NCBI GenBank assembly: GCA_017940705.1
Contig: JAGAYB010000265.1
Location: 1-5,491 of the forward strand
Direction of reading: 5' to 3'
From: Selenomonas sp.
Lineage (GTDB): Bacteria; Bacillota_C; Negativicutes; Selenomonadales; Selenomonadaceae
DNA: 5,491 bases
Shown here piece by piece: positions 4,706 to 5,491 of the stretch (the stretch's first letter is position 1; the number at the start of each line of letters is the position of its first letter). The notes under the pieces were generated by a model. That model made no database searches and was not told the DNA's origin. It was given only the letters and a program-made list of their open reading frames with translations. Position numbers and translations under genes: made by a program.

Positions 4706-5437
4706 TTACTCCTTAGCTTTCTTTATTTTAGCTTTACCTTTTTTATTTTCGTCCCCTTTGCTTTGCAAAGCATCCATGGCTTTGAGCAGGGTCTTTTCCG
4801 AATTTTCCATGTGGCGCTCTGCGGCCTTGCTGGCGGCGCGTCTGTCACCGCTCGCAATGGCCTCCACGATGAGCTTATGCTCTTCCAGCGTCTCTTCCAG
4901 ACGTCCCGGATAGGACATGGAGAGCGTACGGAAACGGGTAAGCTGGTCACGCAGGTTGGAGATAATACCAACTAGGCGCTGATTACGGGCAGCATGATAC
5001 ATGAGGTCATGGAACTCAATATCCGTCTCCACGATTTTTTCAATGTTGCCTTCCTTGATATAGCCGCCGATAACCACCAGCAGACGCTGCAGATGCTCCA
5101 GTTCCTCATCGGTGATATGGTCAGCAGCCAGCCCGTTGGACAGGGATTCCAGCGCTGTGCGGATCTCGAATATCTCATTGATATCCCGGATGGACATACT
5201 GGCCACATAAGTACCCCGGCGCGGCATCATCACCACATAGCCTTCCAATTCCAATTTACGGATAGCCTCGCGTACCGGCGTGCGGCTGACGCCCAGCTCC
5301 TCGGCCAGCTGAATCTCCATAATACGCTCGCCGGGCTTTAAAACGCCCTCACGAATGGCATTACGCAACGACTCACAGACCACTTCCCGTAAGGGTTGAT
5401 AGCTGTCTAATTTTATAGGCGCTAATCTACTGCTCAT
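4706..5437 (-). CDS. GntR-family regulator, FadR subfamily with FCD domain
   Basis: This encodes a 243-residue DNA-binding regulator. The N-terminal winged helix-turn-helix (about 12-80) includes GVLKPGERIMEIQLAEELGV (31-50), then SRTPVREAIRKLELEG (51-66) and PRRGTYVA (72-79), the hallmark GntR sequence. The all-helical FCD ligand domain (about 85-222) retains the expected metal-ligand set D139, H143, H187 and H209, so it probably binds a metal and a small organic acid or sugar-acid effector. A Lys-rich tail (about 227-243) follows the domain. ATG 5437 is chosen because GAGGG (5450-5446) lies 8 nt upstream; an in-frame TTG at 5461 has no good ribosome-binding site. As first gene before glmU and prs it may control its own operon, but effector and operator are unknown and its promoter is probably outside the window. 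Confidence 0.92.
   Translation of the reverse strand: MSSRLAPIKLDSYQPLREVVCESLRNAIREGVLKPGERIMEIQLAEELGVSRTPVREAIRKLELEGYVVMMPRRGTYVASMSIRDINEIFEIRTALESLSNGLAADHITDEELEHLQRLLVVIGGYIKEGNIEKIVETDIEFHDLMYHAARNQRLVGIISNLRDQLTRFRTLSMSYPGRLEETLEEHKLIVEAIASGDRRAASKAAERHMENSEKTLLKAMDALQSKGDENKKGKAKIKKAKE
4709..4714 (-). promoter_or_regulatory. glmU ribosome-binding site embedded in the end of gntR
   Basis: AAGGAG forms the final Lys and Glu codons of the GntR gene and lies 9 nt before the glmU ATG. Ribosomes ending gntR at 4708-4706 would be placed over the glmU start, which supports coupled translation of regulator and enzyme. Confidence 0.75.
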
Positions 5438-5464
5438 CTGGGTTTCCCTCTCTTGCTCCAAATA

Positions 5465-5491
5465 TTACGCTTTCATTCGGTTCAGTTGAAA
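5465..5491 (-). other. Possible C-terminal end of an upstream leftward gene
   Basis: Reading left from the edge, one minus-strand frame stays open for eight codons (FQLNRMKA) and stops with TAA at 5467-5465, about 27 bp before the gntR ATG. The spacing would fit an operon continuing to the right. Eight codons are far too few to identify a gene or to exclude chance. Confidence 0.2.

Noticed and set aside
5462..5490. Possible gntR promoter (TTCAAC-N17-TAATAT)
   Set aside because: Three of six and four of six matches are too weak, and an open frame from the edge suggests that an upstream gene may run into this region. The true promoter is probably outside the window.

Overview
The window most resembles a chromosomal segment of a Negativicutes-type Firmicute (the Selenomonas, Megasphaera, Acidaminococcus and Phascolarctobacterium neighbourhood). 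This placement rests on the feel of the proteins and the gene order, not on a search. Coding DNA is moderately GC-rich and intergenic DNA is AT-rich. Shine-Dalgarno sequences are strong (GGAGG type), as is usual for Firmicutes. I see no mobile element, tRNA, rRNA or CRISPR array.

Layout, left to right. Positions 1-200 contain no confident gene. They hold two well-formed promoters pointing left off the window and a perfect 29-bp A/T palindrome. Positions 201-689 (minus) encode a small membrane-anchored protein with an HMA_2-like domain. The 162-bp gap that follows is a divergent regulatory region: one promoter fires left into the HMA_2 gene and one fires right into bioY (852-1421, plus), the substrate-binding subunit of an ECF biotin transporter. 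A BirA-type operator overlaps the -35 box of the bioY promoter. bioY converges on a Crp/Fnr-family regulator (1428-2123, minus) with only 6 bp between the stops, and the likely bioY terminator lies inside the end of the regulator gene.

From 2242 to the right edge lies a leftward housekeeping block read in the order gntR (FCD-type regulator), glmU, prs. gntR and glmU are 6 bp apart and the glmU ribosome-binding site is inside the last codons of gntR, so they look translationally coupled. prs follows after 145 bp with its own extended -10 promoter, and ends at an intrinsic terminator (2197-2226) that separates it from the Crp/Fnr gene.

Functionally, GlmU makes UDP-GlcNAc for peptidoglycan and cell-surface polymers, and Prs makes PRPP for nucleotide, histidine and tryptophan synthesis. 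The GntR protein is placed to sense a small acid or sugar metabolite and could link supply to this pair. The rest (biotin uptake, a Crp/Fnr regulator, an HMA_2 protein) are separate transcription units. This is mostly ordinary core genome. The regulatory sites are the parts most worth a second look; I found no convincing undescribed system.
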